Counted from the stretch's first letter, positions 17,158 through 26,183 are shown. The stretch is 60,620 nt of DNA from an uncultured Saprospiraceae bacterium (GCA_937929945.1 CALFUK010000057.1:1-60620); one strand, 5' to 3'. Translations and numbers: made by a program. The notes: generated by a model from the sequence alone, not told the origin.

Positions 17158-19551
17158 ATGAGGCATCTATTATTATTGATCATGTTATCTCTGAGTATCA
17201 GCGCATTCGCACAGGACAAAAAAGGAGACAAAGATGATAAAGAAGACAAGAAGAAATCCTACTCGGACGTCATTACTGATCAGGCAATCACTCAAGAAGG
17301 CCTTTTCTCCGTCCATCAGGTAGATGACAAGCACTTCTTCGAAATCCCAGCTGATCTTCTCGAAAAGGAGATCCTCATCGTCAGTCGTATATCTGGATTT
17401 GTGAAAAATCTAAATTTTGGCGGAGCAGGTACGAAGTCCAGACCTCAACAAGTCATCCGGTTTCAGAAGAAAAACAATCATCTGCTGCTGCGCTCCGTAT
17501 CCTATAATAGTGTCGCTACAGAAGAGACACCTATCTATAAGTCGGTGAAAAATAATAATTTTGAGCCCATCATCATGATGTTTCCCATAGAAGTACAATC
17601 ACAAGACAGTAGTTCCTATGTAATTAATATCGAGGACTTTTTTACCTCAGACATAGAAATGATTGGCCCCGTGAGCCAACGACAGCGAAAAAACTTCGGC
17701 CTGAAGGGGATAGACTCTAAGCGTAGCTTTATCTCCAGTACTAAAGCCTTCCCTGAGAATGTATTAGTAAAGCATGTCTTGACTTACAAAGGAGGCACAG
17801 ATCTTCCAGACAATCAGATCACAGGAACCATGTCTGTAGAGATGACTCAATCATTCGTATTGCTCCCAGATGTCCCTATGCAATCGAGACTCTATGACTC
17901 AAGAGTGGGCTACTTCTCACTATCTCAGACAGATTATAGCTTGGACGAGCAAAAAGCAGCGACTAGACGCTACATTACTCGATGGAGATTAGAACCGTCT
18001 GATCCAGAGGCCTATGCCAGAGGGGAACTCGTAGAGCCCGTAAAGCAGATCGTCTACTACATCGATCCTGCTACACCAAAAAAGTGGGCTCCCTACCTTA
18101 AGCAAGGAGTGGATGATTGGAATGCAGCTTTCGAGCAAGCCGGATTCAAGAATGCCATTGTTGGAAAATATGCACCGACACCAGAGGAAGATCCCGACTG
18201 GGACCCAGAAGATGTACGCAATTCTGTCATCCGATATGTCAGTACAGACATTCAGAATGCCATGGGACCACACGTCCATGATCCCCGTACAGGTGAGATC
18301 ATCGAAAGCGATATCATCTGGTATCATAATGTGATGAATCTACTGCGCAATTGGTTTTTCGTACAGACGGCAGCCATCAACCCTGAGGCCAGATCACCAA
18401 AATTCAAAGATGAAGTGATGGGCAGTCTGATCAGATTCGTCGCAGCGCATGAGGTAGGCCATACTTTAGGTCTGCCGCATAATATGGGCGCAAGTGTCGC
18501 CTACCCCGTCGACTCACTAAGATCACCCAGCTTCACCAAGCGCATGGGGACTGCTCCATCGATCATGGATTATGCCAGATTTAACTACGTAGCGCAGCCA
18601 GAAGATGGAGATGTGGCACTCATGCCTAACATCGGCCTCTATGATAAGTGGTCCATTCAGTTTGGCTATCAGCTCTTCCCAGGTGAAAGCACGGACTCAG
18701 AGCGCAGCATCATCAACCAGATGATCAAAGAGAAGGCTGGAGATCCTAACTACCGCTATGGCAGACAAAGCAGAAGAGCCCCAGACCACACAGCACAGAC
18801 GGAAGATATCGGTGATGACTCCATGCTCGCCAGCGAGCTCGGCATCAAAAATCTAAAACGGATCGTCCCGAATCTGATCGAGTGGACAGGCGAAGAGTCA
18901 AAAGACTTTGACAATCTCGAAGAACTATACAATAATGTCGTCGGCCAATTCAGAAGATATATCGGTCATGTCACCAGCAACATAGGTGGTGTGAAAGAAG
19001 TCTACAAGACCTATGACGAGAATGATGTCACTTATAAAACAAACAGTTTAGAGAAGCAAAAAAGAGCCATTAGGTTTTTAGACACTCACGTCTTTCGGAC
19101 GCCTGTCTGGCTACTGGACCAGAGTATCCTCAGGCGCTTCGAGCCAAGCGGTCAGTTAGACCGAATGAAAAACCTACATAACTTCACTTTGAGCAGTCTC
19201 TTCAGCGATAGCCGCTTAGAGCGATTGGCAGAGCAAGAATCCATGCTGGGAAATGCGACTTACAAATTAAGCTCACTCTTCGAGGATACTAAAGGCATGA
19301 TCTTCTCTGAGACAAAGTCTAAAGCCAGTACAGATGCTTACAGACGTACACTTCAGAGGCTGTATGTGGATAAGATGATTGACCTGGTCGAAGATGAAGA
19401 CAATGGTCTATTCGACTCTAAGGCTTTAGCGAGGGACAATCTTCGATCCATTATGAGTCTATCTAAAAAAGCAAAGTCCTCTGATAAATTGACTAAGGCG
19501 CATTATAGTGACATCAAAGATCGAATACAAAATATCTTTTCTGAAGATTGA
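17158..19551 (+). CDS. Secreted zinc metalloprotease, DUF5117/DUF4953 type
   Basis: A 797-residue exported protease. A signal peptide ends at about AFAQ (residue 20), followed by a Lys/Asp-rich stretch. The central region carries the metzincin zinc site HEVGHTLGLPHN, with H431, E432, H435 and the third His in LPH, plus a downstream SIMDYARFNYVAQPED segment that holds the Met-turn. The N-terminal DUF5118/DUF5117-like part includes EIPADLLEKEILIVSRISGF. The C-terminal third is helical (DUF4953-like). It is likely periplasmic or outer-membrane associated and degrades proteins. The gene stands alone, between a terminator and a repeat-filled gap. Confidence 0.9.
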   Translation: MRHLLLLIMLSLSISAFAQDKKGDKDDKEDKKKSYSDVITDQAITQEGLFSVHQVDDKHFFEIPADLLEKEILIVSRISGFVKNLNFGGAGTKSRPQQVIRFQKKNNHLLLRSVSYNSVATEETPIYKSVKNNNFEPIIMMFPIEVQSQDSSSYVINIEDFFTSDIEMIGPVSQRQRKNFGLKGIDSKRSFISSTKAFPENVLVKHVLTYKGGTDLPDNQITGTMSVEMTQSFVLLPDVPMQSRLYDSRVGYFSLSQTDYSLDEQKAATRRYITRWRLEPSDPEAYARGELVEPVKQIVYYIDPATPKKWAPYLKQGVDDWNAAFEQAGFKNAIVGKYAPTPEEDPDWDPEDVRNSVIRYVSTDIQNAMGPHVHDPRTGEIIESDIIWYHNVMNLLRNWFFVQTAAINPEARSPKFKDEVMGSLIRFVAAHEVGHTLGLPHNMGASVAYPVDSLRSPSFTKRMGTAPSIMDYARFNYVAQPEDGDVALMPNIGLYDKWSIQFGYQLFPGESTDSERSIINQMIKEKAGDPNYRYGRQSRRAPDHTAQTEDIGDDSMLASELGIKNLKRIVPNLIEWTGEESKDFDNLEELYNNVVGQFRRYIGHVTSNIGGVKEVYKTYDENDVTYKTNSLEKQKRAIRFLDTHVFRTPVWLLDQSILRRFEPSGQLDRMKNLHNFTLSSLFSDSRLERLAEQESMLGNATYKLSSLFEDTKGMIFSETKSKASTDAYRRTLQRLYVDKMIDLVEDEDNGLFDSKALARDNLRSIMSLSKKAKSSDKLTKAHYSDIKDRIQNIFSED

Positions 19552-19928
19552 TTTTGATTACTTTTTGATTTGATGATTGGTTGATTTGATGATGCGATAA
19601 TTTTTCTTAGTGACTGAGATCAGAGAGCTAAAGGAAATAGCTGTCTGATGCGGTGATTTTTGCGCTGACTGAGATCGGTGAGCTCGTAGAGATCGCTGAG
19701 CTGAGGAGACAGGCTTGGGGTTTCTTGCTGCGATGATATGTTGGATGCGCGGGGTGGCTGAGACTTCTGAGCTCTTAGAGTACGCCTGTGTGCTAAGCAG
19801 AATCGGTTCAAAATCTGGCTTAAACGTGCGCATCAGTAGCCTGATCTACCAGAACATAATCTTGAAATCAAAAAAGGAAAACTGAAATCTATGGCGAGAT
19901 GAACTCCACTTAGTTTAAGAGCCTATAC
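19552..19928. repeat. Intergenic array of family A repeat units
   Basis: This 377-base gap holds no credible gene but is built of related units of about 60 to 75 bases. Unit 1 begins near 19589 (TGATGCGATAAT...GACTGAGATCAGAGAGCT), unit 2 near 19646 (TGATGCGGTGATTTTT...GATCGGTGAGCTC) and a weaker unit 3 near 19726 (TTGCTGCGATGATATG...TCTGAGCTCTTAGAG). Blocks match the single copy at 6073-6138. Conserved AGCTC and AGCTGAG words give local dyads. The origin is unknown. Confidence 0.6.
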
Positions 19929-20573
19929 TCAGACACGCTCCTCTAAAAAAACATTGTTGTAGTAATTAATGATGTCTTTGATGTTCCTAAATATCTTTGG
20001 CTTGTTTGCCATGAATTCAGTCAGGTTCACCCATTTAGCCTTTTTGATGCCTTCTTCGGCCTGAGGTATGAGATCTACTTTGTCTGCTTTCATCAGATAC
20101 CAGTAGGTCTTCTTCAGGACGCGCTTCTTATTGATGTCTTGGTAGGTATGATAGGTCGTAATGAGTTTTTCTTCCAGAGTCAACTCTTCTACTCCAGTCT
20201 CTTCTTGTACCTCTCTGATGGCAGCAGCCTTCTTTTTCTCTCCAGGGTCTATCTTGCCTTTCGGCAGATCCCAGAAGCCTCTTCTGTAGATCACGAGGCC
20301 TTCATAGTGCTCATTGATGACCAGACCACCCGCAGCCTTCACTATTTTAAAGAGACCCTGAAAGTCCTTTTTGAGCTTCTTCACATCGTCAGCATAGATC
20401 GTGATGGACTTATGCACAGAATTTTTCTCAGCTAAGTCCACGTAGTTCAGCAGGAACTTAGGTTTACCCGAGTACATCGCTATGATATCTGTCTCATCTC
20501 CAGCCTTCGGAATTGTCACCTCAGCACGACTGGCTAAAACCAACAAAGACTCATTTATGTATATTTTGTACAT
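19929..20573 (-). CDS. NUDIX hydrolase
   Basis: A 214-residue protein from the ATG at 20573 (a GTG seven codons upstream is possible). The NUDIX box is GKIDPGEKKKAAAIREVQEETGVEE, matching GX5EX7REUXEEXGU, near residues 129-153 counted from this start. The N-terminal 110 residues form an additional domain with no motif that I know. It hydrolyses a nucleoside-diphosphate-linked compound; the substrate cannot be inferred. Related two-part Bacteroidota NUDIX proteins are commonly found next to pyrE, as here. Start codons of the two divergent genes are 29 bases apart, so their promoters overlap the coding ends. Confidence 0.88.
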   Translation of the reverse strand: MYKIYINESLLVLASRAEVTIPKAGDETDIIAMYSGKPKFLLNYVDLAEKNSVHKSITIYADDVKKLKKDFQGLFKIVKAAGGLVINEHYEGLVIYRRGFWDLPKGKIDPGEKKKAAAIREVQEETGVEELTLEEKLITTYHTYQDINKKRVLKKTYWYLMKADKVDLIPQAEEGIKKAKWVNLTEFMANKPKIFRNIKDIINYYNNVFLEERV

Positions 20574-20576
20574 TTG
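20569..20576 (+). promoter_or_regulatory. TAnnTTTG -7 box before pyrE
   Basis: TACATTTG fits the -7 consensus 26 bases before the pyrE ATG. It overlaps the start codon of the divergent NUDIX gene, read on the other strand. No TTTG is found at the -33 distance. Confidence 0.4.
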
Positions 20577-20602
20577 CCACACTTCAAAAAACACCGCAAG
20601 AT

Positions 20603-21256
20603 ATGAATATTGAACAAAGCTTAGCTAGTAAGTTATTGTCAATTGAAGCAATAAAATTATCACCCTCTGATCCATTCACTTGGGCATCAGGTCTGAGGTC
20701 GCCTATTTACTGTGATAATCGGCTCTCACTGTCATACCCTGAGGTGAGAAATATGATTAAATTAGGCTTTAAAAAGACCATCGAAGAACACCAATACACC
20801 CCAGATATCATCATTGGCGTCGCTACAGCAGGTATTCCTCATGGAGCATTACTTGCGGATGCCATGGACCTACCCTTCGCATACGTCCGATCTAAGTCCA
20901 AGGGCCATGGTCGCCAGAACATCATAGAAGGCCACGTAGCTGCTGGCATGAAGGCAATCGTCATAGAAGATCTTATCTCAACTGGTGGAAGCTGCCTGAA
21001 GGCTGTGGAAGTCCTCAGAGAGATCGATGTAGAGGTAATTAATGTATTTTCTATATTTACCTATAATCTGGGCACGGCAACGGAAAATTTCTCAAGAGCT
21101 AACTGTTCTTACATCAGCCTGACTAACTATCCCTCCCTATTAGAGACTGCGAAAGCCGATGGAACCATATCCGAAGAAGATTACATCGTTCTCAAAGAAT
21201 GGTACAAAAGTCCTCAGGCATGGTCCCAACAATTTACAGAAATCAAAAGTCAGTGA
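20603..21256 (+). CDS. pyrE: Orotate phosphoribosyltransferase
   Basis: A 217-residue type I phosphoribosyltransferase that converts orotate and PRPP to OMP in pyrimidine synthesis. The start is set at ATG 20603, giving MNIEQSLASKLLSIEAIKL; a frame 90 bases longer exists but runs into the NUDIX gene. Family blocks are FTWASGLRSPIYCDNR near 24-39, GVATAGIPHGALLAD near 72-86, YVRSKSKGHGRQNIIEG near 94-110 (catalytic Lys loop) and the PRPP motif VIEDLISTGGS near 119-129. Length is typical. Confidence 0.95.
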   Translation: MNIEQSLASKLLSIEAIKLSPSDPFTWASGLRSPIYCDNRLSLSYPEVRNMIKLGFKKTIEEHQYTPDIIIGVATAGIPHGALLADAMDLPFAYVRSKSKGHGRQNIIEGHVAAGMKAIVIEDLISTGGSCLKAVEVLREIDVEVINVFSIFTYNLGTATENFSRANCSYISLTNYPSLLETAKADGTISEEDYIVLKEWYKSPQAWSQQFTEIKSQ

Positions 21257-21355
21257 CGATATAAGCTGAAGACACATAGGCATAATTCTGCTAGACTGTC
21301 TTATTAATAGCTGCTGAGTCTTTTAAAATTTATACACTCGAAATCACACTAATCC

Positions 21356-22435
21356 ATGTCAATATTTACCAAAGAATCAGAAAAATTCCTTTACAAATAC
21401 CTGAACAGCTCATCACCTACTGGATTTGAGTCAGAAGGCCAGAAAGTATGGCTGGAATACATCAAGCCCTATGTAGACGAATGGAAGCTGGATAATTATG
21501 GGACGCTCTATGGCATCATCAACCCAGAGAAAAAGTACACCGTCGTCATCGAAGGTCATGCTGATGAGATCTCATGGTTTGTCAATTATATCTCCGATGA
21601 TGGATACATCAGTGTGATCAGAAATGGCGGATCAGATCACATCATAGCTCCATCCAAGCGAGTGAATATCTTTACCAAAAAAGGCATCGTCAGAGGCGTA
21701 TTTGGCTGGCCCGCAATCCACGTCAGAAGAGGCAAGGATGCTAACCTGTCTCCCAAGCTGGAGAACATCTTTGTCGATGTCGGAGCCAAGGATAAAGAAG
21801 AGGTATTGAAAATGGGCGTACATGTAGGCTGCGTATTGACATTCGATGACGAGTTAGAGAAGATCAATGATCGCTACTACGTGGGTAGAGCTTTGGATAA
21901 TAGAATCGGTGGATTCTGCATCGCAGAAGTCGCCAGAATGCTGAAGAAGAACAAGAAAAAATTACCCTACAGACTCTGCATCGTCAATGCGGTACAGGAA
22001 GAAATAGGCCTGCGGGGTGCTGAGATGATCGCTCACACCATCAATCCTCAGGTGGCTATCGTCACAGATGTCTGTCACGACACGCACTCGCCTATGTACA
22101 AAAAGAAAGAGCAGGGAGATATCAAATCGGGCTCTGGCCCCTCTCTGACTGTAGCTCCAGCTGTACATAACAAGCTCTTGGATCTCATCATAGAGACAGC
22201 AGAAAAGAAGAAGATACCATTCCAAAGATCGGCCTCATCCAGAAGTACGGGGACAGACACGGATGCATTCGCTTACTCAAACGGTGGAGTACCATCGGCG
22301 CTGATCTCGCTGCCGCTGAAGTACATGCACACCACAGTAGAGATGGCTCATCAGGATGACATAGAGAATGTGACTAAGCTAATCTATGAGACCTTACTAA
22401 AAATAAAAGTCAATCATAACTTCAAATACTTCTAG
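21356..22435 (+). CDS. M42-family aminopeptidase
   Basis: A 359-residue cytoplasmic metallopeptidase of the M42 family (tetrahedral aminopeptidase, formerly called endoglucanase CelM). Zinc-site elements in order are EGHADEIS near 62-69, GRALDNRIGG near 177-186, QEEIGLRGAE with the catalytic Glu pair near 215-224, TDVCHD near 238-243, and the final His in KYMHTTVEMAH near 322-332. It probably trims N-terminal residues from peptides. The following cupin gene begins directly after its stop codon with no spacer, so the two are cotranscribed. Confidence 0.92.
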   Translation: MSIFTKESEKFLYKYLNSSSPTGFESEGQKVWLEYIKPYVDEWKLDNYGTLYGIINPEKKYTVVIEGHADEISWFVNYISDDGYISVIRNGGSDHIIAPSKRVNIFTKKGIVRGVFGWPAIHVRRGKDANLSPKLENIFVDVGAKDKEEVLKMGVHVGCVLTFDDELEKINDRYYVGRALDNRIGGFCIAEVARMLKKNKKKLPYRLCIVNAVQEEIGLRGAEMIAHTINPQVAIVTDVCHDTHSPMYKKKEQGDIKSGSGPSLTVAPAVHNKLLDLIIETAEKKKIPFQRSASSRSTGTDTDAFAYSNGGVPSALISLPLKYMHTTVEMAHQDDIENVTKLIYETLLKIKVNHNFKYF

Positions 22436-22795
22436 ATGAAGGTGGTGAACATCCAAGAAAAACTGGGGCTCTTTCAAGATCACTGGTCGCCAAAAATAAT
22501 TGGATCTTTGAATGGTCAGGATGTCAAATTAGCCAAGTTAAAGGGTGAATTCGTGTGGCATGATCACGCCGAAGAAGATGAGTTATTCATGGTCATTAAG
22601 GGCAGCCTAACCATAGAATTCAGAGATCGGACAGAGATCATAAATGAAGGTGAAATGATCATCGTACCCCGAGGAGTAGAGCACAGACCCATAGCTGAAG
22701 AGGAAGTACATGTACTCCTCTTTGAGCCATCAGCGATCAAGCATACTGGGGATGTACAAAACGAAATGACAGTCGCTACCTACGACCGGATTTAG
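22436..22795 (+). CDS. Small cupin-domain protein
   Basis: A 119-residue single cupin. Motif 1 is WHDHAEEDELFMVIKGSLTIEF (histidines and Glu for the metal near 42-50) and motif 2 is EGEMIIVPRGVEHRPIA near 69-85 with the last ligand His. Stand-alone cupins of this size include dioxygenases, isomerases and sugar-binding proteins; no substrate can be assigned. Its ATG abuts the M42 stop codon (TAGATG), indicating translational coupling. Confidence 0.9.
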   Translation: MKVVNIQEKLGLFQDHWSPKIIGSLNGQDVKLAKLKGEFVWHDHAEEDELFMVIKGSLTIEFRDRTEIINEGEMIIVPRGVEHRPIAEEEVHVLLFEPSAIKHTGDVQNEMTVATYDRI

Positions 22796-22985
22796 AATTT
22801 TTTGCGAACCTATAGCTTAGAGATATGTAAGTCATAGACATCTTATAAATGCTATTTTTGAGTACCAAATCATAGGCTTCTTATATTTTATAACTTAGAA
22901 AATCACGAGAACGAATCTATTACATAAAATACTCAACCTTTACATTTACAGCAGTCTACACATTGCCCTTGGCTCTATTAGTTTA

Positions 22986-23762
22986 GTGTATGTCACCAGC
23001 CAATTAACACAAACAGAAATAGCTGCAGCTTATTATTGTTTTATTTTTTTTTCTACGATATTCATCTACTGCCTGCATCGCATCGTCGGCATTGAAAAAG
23101 TCGGCATCTATAGAGAGCAAGGGCGATATAAAATCATCAATCAATATAAACATCACATCAGGGTGTATGCGCTCGTGGGATTGGTTGGATCGATTTTTTA
23201 TTATTTTCATCTGCCCATACGCACGCGTATCCTCCTAGTGGCTCCAGCATTTATCTCATTCATCTATACGGTCCCGCTCCTGCCCTCTCGTAGAAGGCTG
23301 CGAGACTTTCACTACATCAAGATCATTTTAATCAGCATTGTCTGGAGTATTTTTACGGTACTGATTCCATTAGACATGGTCTCAGGATTTGATACCAATG
23401 CATCTTTACTTTTCGTGGAAAGAGCTTTATTTATTTTCGCTATTACCATTCCTTTTGATATCCGAGATGAATTGATTGATCAGAAGATCAGCGTCAAGAC
23501 ATTTGTCCATTCGCTGGGAAGTGATCGCGCTAAGCGACTGGCTGTTTTGGCCTTGATCATTTCAGTTATTCTTTTCATTTTATCACAGAGCAGACTGCTG
23601 TTTCCTAAATTATATCTTTTGTCTACACTGATAAGCTACAGCTTCTCTGCGCTACTAATTCTCAAATCTGATCAGGACAGACACGACTACTACTACTCTG
23701 GTTTGCTGGATGGGACAATGATGCTTATATTACTAAGCCTCTTAGTAGCGAATCTCTTCTGA
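22986..23762 (+). CDS. UbiA-like membrane prenyltransferase family protein
   Basis: An integral membrane protein with about eight hydrophobic helices in 258 residues. The segment FAITIPFDIRDELIDQKISVKT near 150-171 corresponds to the second Asp-rich motif of UbiA prenyltransferases, and the C-terminal SGLLDGTMMLILL is also familiar from Bacteroidota members. The first Asp-rich motif is not obvious (CLHRIVGIEKVGIYREQGRYK sits where NxxxD is expected). In the same frame, upstream of the GTG at 22986, codons back to 22899 read as another helix (YIYSSLHIALGSISLVYV) with no ATG, GTG or TTG. The true start may therefore be a rare codon, or the 5' end may be damaged. Enzymatic activity is uncertain. 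Confidence 0.65.
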   Translation: MYVTSQLTQTEIAAAYYCFIFFSTIFIYCLHRIVGIEKVGIYREQGRYKIINQYKHHIRVYALVGLVGSIFYYFHLPIRTRILLVAPAFISFIYTVPLLPSRRRLRDFHYIKIILISIVWSIFTVLIPLDMVSGFDTNASLLFVERALFIFAITIPFDIRDELIDQKISVKTFVHSLGSDRAKRLAVLALIISVILFILSQSRLLFPKLYLLSTLISYSFSALLILKSDQDRHDYYYSGLLDGTMMLILLSLLVANLF

Positions 23763-23844
23763 TTTTTGTCCTGACTCATACATATCACCCACTCCTTATT
23801 GTCATTCATCTGACAGACGTATACCTTATATTGGTATGTATATT

Positions 23845-23888
23845 TCATATGTTTAAATTTCGGTGCGAAATGCCCATCTGGAAATATC
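23845..23888. repeat. Dispersed 44-base repeat, family C, copy 1
   Basis: This segment aligns without gaps to 54001-54044 and 54092-54135. Shared words are TCATA, GTT, AAATTT, GAAATGCC or GAGTGCC, and AT-TG. All three copies read the same way on the plus strand. It lies in the 171-base gap before the outer-membrane protein gene. Confidence 0.6.
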
Positions 23889-23933
23889 AATCATCCACTT
23901 GGGTGTCTTAGATATCCACATCATAGACGTTTC

Positions 23934-24935
23934 ATGCGTCTATCTTGCTTAATCATGATCACATTTATGCGCTGTAGAGTGGCTATATTTTTCATTGTCG
24001 TGTTCTGCATCAAAGCTGGAGCACAGTCTTGTTGTTCTGGGGGTGTGCCAGTATCAAGTAACATTGGCTTTGCAGCTGACTCTCCTAAGGTATTACAGCT
24101 CAGTATCAGCGCTGATTTAAACTACCTCTCGAGTCTCTATGATGGTAGCATGACACTGGACGATCAGCTGCGTCAGAGACGGACCCAGTCATTTCTTTTT
24201 AGGGGTAATTATGCTGTAAGCAGCAGGCTATCGATAGAGTGGTTTTTGCCATTGATCAGACAGACACGAAGTATCACACTCAACAATGGTGGACGGGATT
24301 TCGAATCTACCTTCGGCCTAGGTGACCCTATCAGTATACTCAATTATAACATCACACTTTCTCCGGTGCAATGGACTATTGGAGGCGGAATAAAGTATCC
24401 AATAGGTAGTTTTTCTGAGCGAAATAATGCGGGTCTTTTCTTAGTCGAGGACCTTCAGCCAGGTAGTGGTTCATTAGATATATTACTATTCAGCGCCCTG
24501 CAGAGCACATTAACCTCTCGGCCAAGTACCAGCTTATTTCTAAGAGCTATCTATAAGCGCAATGGGGCCAATCCAAACTCCCGCAATGGTCTTCAATCGT
24601 ATCGCTTTGGTAATGATATACAGCTAATAGCAGGTATTTCAGATCAAGTACTATTCTTACAGCAGATCCTCCAGCCATCCATATCAGTGCGCTACCGATC
24701 CACAGAGCGGGACCAGATCAACGATGTCCCTAACTCAGGTACAGGCGGAAACTGGCTCTTTCTGAAAGGAGCTGTATCGATAGAGCTTTCCTCCACTGCT
24801 TCGATCTTACTCCAGGCCGAACTGCCTGTGCATACTTTTGTTAATGAGACCCAACTTTCACCAGACGCCATTATAAATCTCGCTTTCTACAAATCATTTG
24901 ATTTTGGATCTAAAGAAATCATCGAAATATTTTAA
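23934..24935 (+). CDS. Outer-membrane beta-barrel protein
   Basis: A 333-residue exported protein. The N-terminus offers three Met (residues 1, 8, 12); starting at residue 12 gives the cleanest signal peptide, MRCRVAIFFIVVFCIKAGAQ, followed by SCCSGGVPVSSNIGF. The rest alternates polar and hydrophobic residues in short strands and ends in FYKSFDFGSKEIIEIF, an aromatic terminus as in outer-membrane barrels. It resembles the transporter/channel-like barrels of Bacteroidota, but I cannot name a family. The DUF3179 lipoprotein gene starts eight bases downstream, so the two are one operon. The Cys pair just after the cleavage site is unusual. Confidence 0.75.
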   Translation: MRLSCLIMITFMRCRVAIFFIVVFCIKAGAQSCCSGGVPVSSNIGFAADSPKVLQLSISADLNYLSSLYDGSMTLDDQLRQRRTQSFLFRGNYAVSSRLSIEWFLPLIRQTRSITLNNGGRDFESTFGLGDPISILNYNITLSPVQWTIGGGIKYPIGSFSERNNAGLFLVEDLQPGSGSLDILLFSALQSTLTSRPSTSLFLRAIYKRNGANPNSRNGLQSYRFGNDIQLIAGISDQVLFLQQILQPSISVRYRSTERDQINDVPNSGTGGNWLFLKGAVSIELSSTASILLQAELPVHTFVNETQLSPDAIINLAFYKSFDFGSKEIIEIF

Positions 24936-24943
24936 CTTAAATT

Positions 24944-26008
24944 ATGAGAATGAATCGCATCTTAGTCTTCTTACTGTTCACTTGCTTACTTTCCGCCTGC
25001 AGCGGTGAAGATGTAGCTCCTATCACGGATACGATACCAGAAAACACCAATCGATGGAGCATCCCACAAAATGAAGTCTTTGATGGTGGACCTGGTAAAG
25101 ATGGCATCCCCTCAGTGGATCGCCCTCATTTCGCCAAAGCAAGTAACACAGCTAATCTTGATATGGACGAATTAGTCTTAGGCATCATACACAAGGACAT
25201 GGCAAGAGCTTATCCACATTCGATTTTGGACTGGCACGAGATTGTCAATGATGATCTTGATGATTTATCCATTGCTGTGACCTATTGTCCACTGACAGGT
25301 ACGGGCGTCGGATGGGATCGCATGATACAAGGCAATAAGACTGAGTTTGGCGTGTCAGGTCTACTCTTTGAGTCCAATCTTATGCCTTATGATAGAAACA
25401 CAAATAGCACTTGGTCTCAGCAGCGGCTTGACTGTGTCAATGGTGATCTGGTCGGCACTGATATCAACGCTATTGTCATGATCGAAACCACCATGGGTAC
25501 CTGGCTGGAAGCTTATCCAGAGTCCGATCTTATGACTGAAGAAACAGGTTTTAATCGTGCTTATGATAGGTACCCCTATGGAGATTACAGGACTAATAAT
25601 GATCGATTACTATTTCCCGTCAGCAATGATGATAGTCGATTAAACAAAAAAGATCGGGTGCTCGGTGTCTTGGGAGAATCGGCCTCTATCGCCTACCCCT
25701 TTAATTATGAGATGACTGATACCGAGATTCTGTATGATTATCTGGAAGGTGATGAAATCATCATCATCAGAAACACCAATCTCAATTATATCGTATCCTA
25801 TCATAATCCTAATGGCTTACGATTTACCATCGTAGAAGATGGTCTGCCAGCCATTATACAAGACGAAGATGGAAATGAATATGATCTAGCAGGCAGAGGC
25901 TTGGAGACGAGTCGCACAGTACCTGACTTGGTGCCTACACTGTCATTTATGGGCTATTGGTTTTCGTGGGGGACTTTTTACCCGGACATACAGCTGTATG
26001 GGGAATAA
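24944..26008 (+). CDS. DUF3179-domain lipoprotein
   Basis: A 354-residue lipoprotein: FLLFTCLLSAC gives a lipobox with Cys near residue 19, then a short acidic linker. The body is a DUF3179 domain, recognised by DGIPSVDRPHFAKA, AYPHSILDWHEIVND, VTYCPLTGTGVGWDR, TWSQQRLDCVNGDL and GTWLEAYPESD. The conserved CPLTGT cysteine and the second Cys near RLDC may form a redox or metal site; the biochemical role of the domain is not established to my knowledge. It lies eight bases after the outer-membrane barrel gene, which suggests that it works with that barrel at the outer membrane. Confidence 0.85.
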   Translation: MRMNRILVFLLFTCLLSACSGEDVAPITDTIPENTNRWSIPQNEVFDGGPGKDGIPSVDRPHFAKASNTANLDMDELVLGIIHKDMARAYPHSILDWHEIVNDDLDDLSIAVTYCPLTGTGVGWDRMIQGNKTEFGVSGLLFESNLMPYDRNTNSTWSQQRLDCVNGDLVGTDINAIVMIETTMGTWLEAYPESDLMTEETGFNRAYDRYPYGDYRTNNDRLLFPVSNDDSRLNKKDRVLGVLGESASIAYPFNYEMTDTEILYDYLEGDEIIIIRNTNLNYIVSYHNPNGLRFTIVEDGLPAIIQDEDGNEYDLAGRGLETSRTVPDLVPTLSFMGYWFSWGTFYPDIQLYGE

Positions 26009-26183
26009 TGAAGCTAAATGTTGAATAATTATAAAATTAGAATTGCGCATATAATCGCGAAAGCCTGAGTCATAATTATCTTAGTGGAGAGCTTCATCCT
26101 GTATATAAAAAAGGGAAAATCTGAATAGCGACAAGCTGTGTTCATCCATGTAAGCTATCCGGAAGACCTGTTTTTTAAAACGG

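Noticed and set aside
19558-19833. Minus-strand frames of 60 to 90 codons in the gap after the metalloprotease.
   Set aside because: They fall in the family A repeat array and are low-complexity Ser/Gln/Arg-rich products of it.
23693-23890. A 65-codon minus-strand frame between the UbiA-like and barrel genes.
   Set aside because: It overlaps the end of the UbiA-like gene on the opposite strand and its N-terminus is the family C repeat; a real gene cannot be excluded but is not supported.
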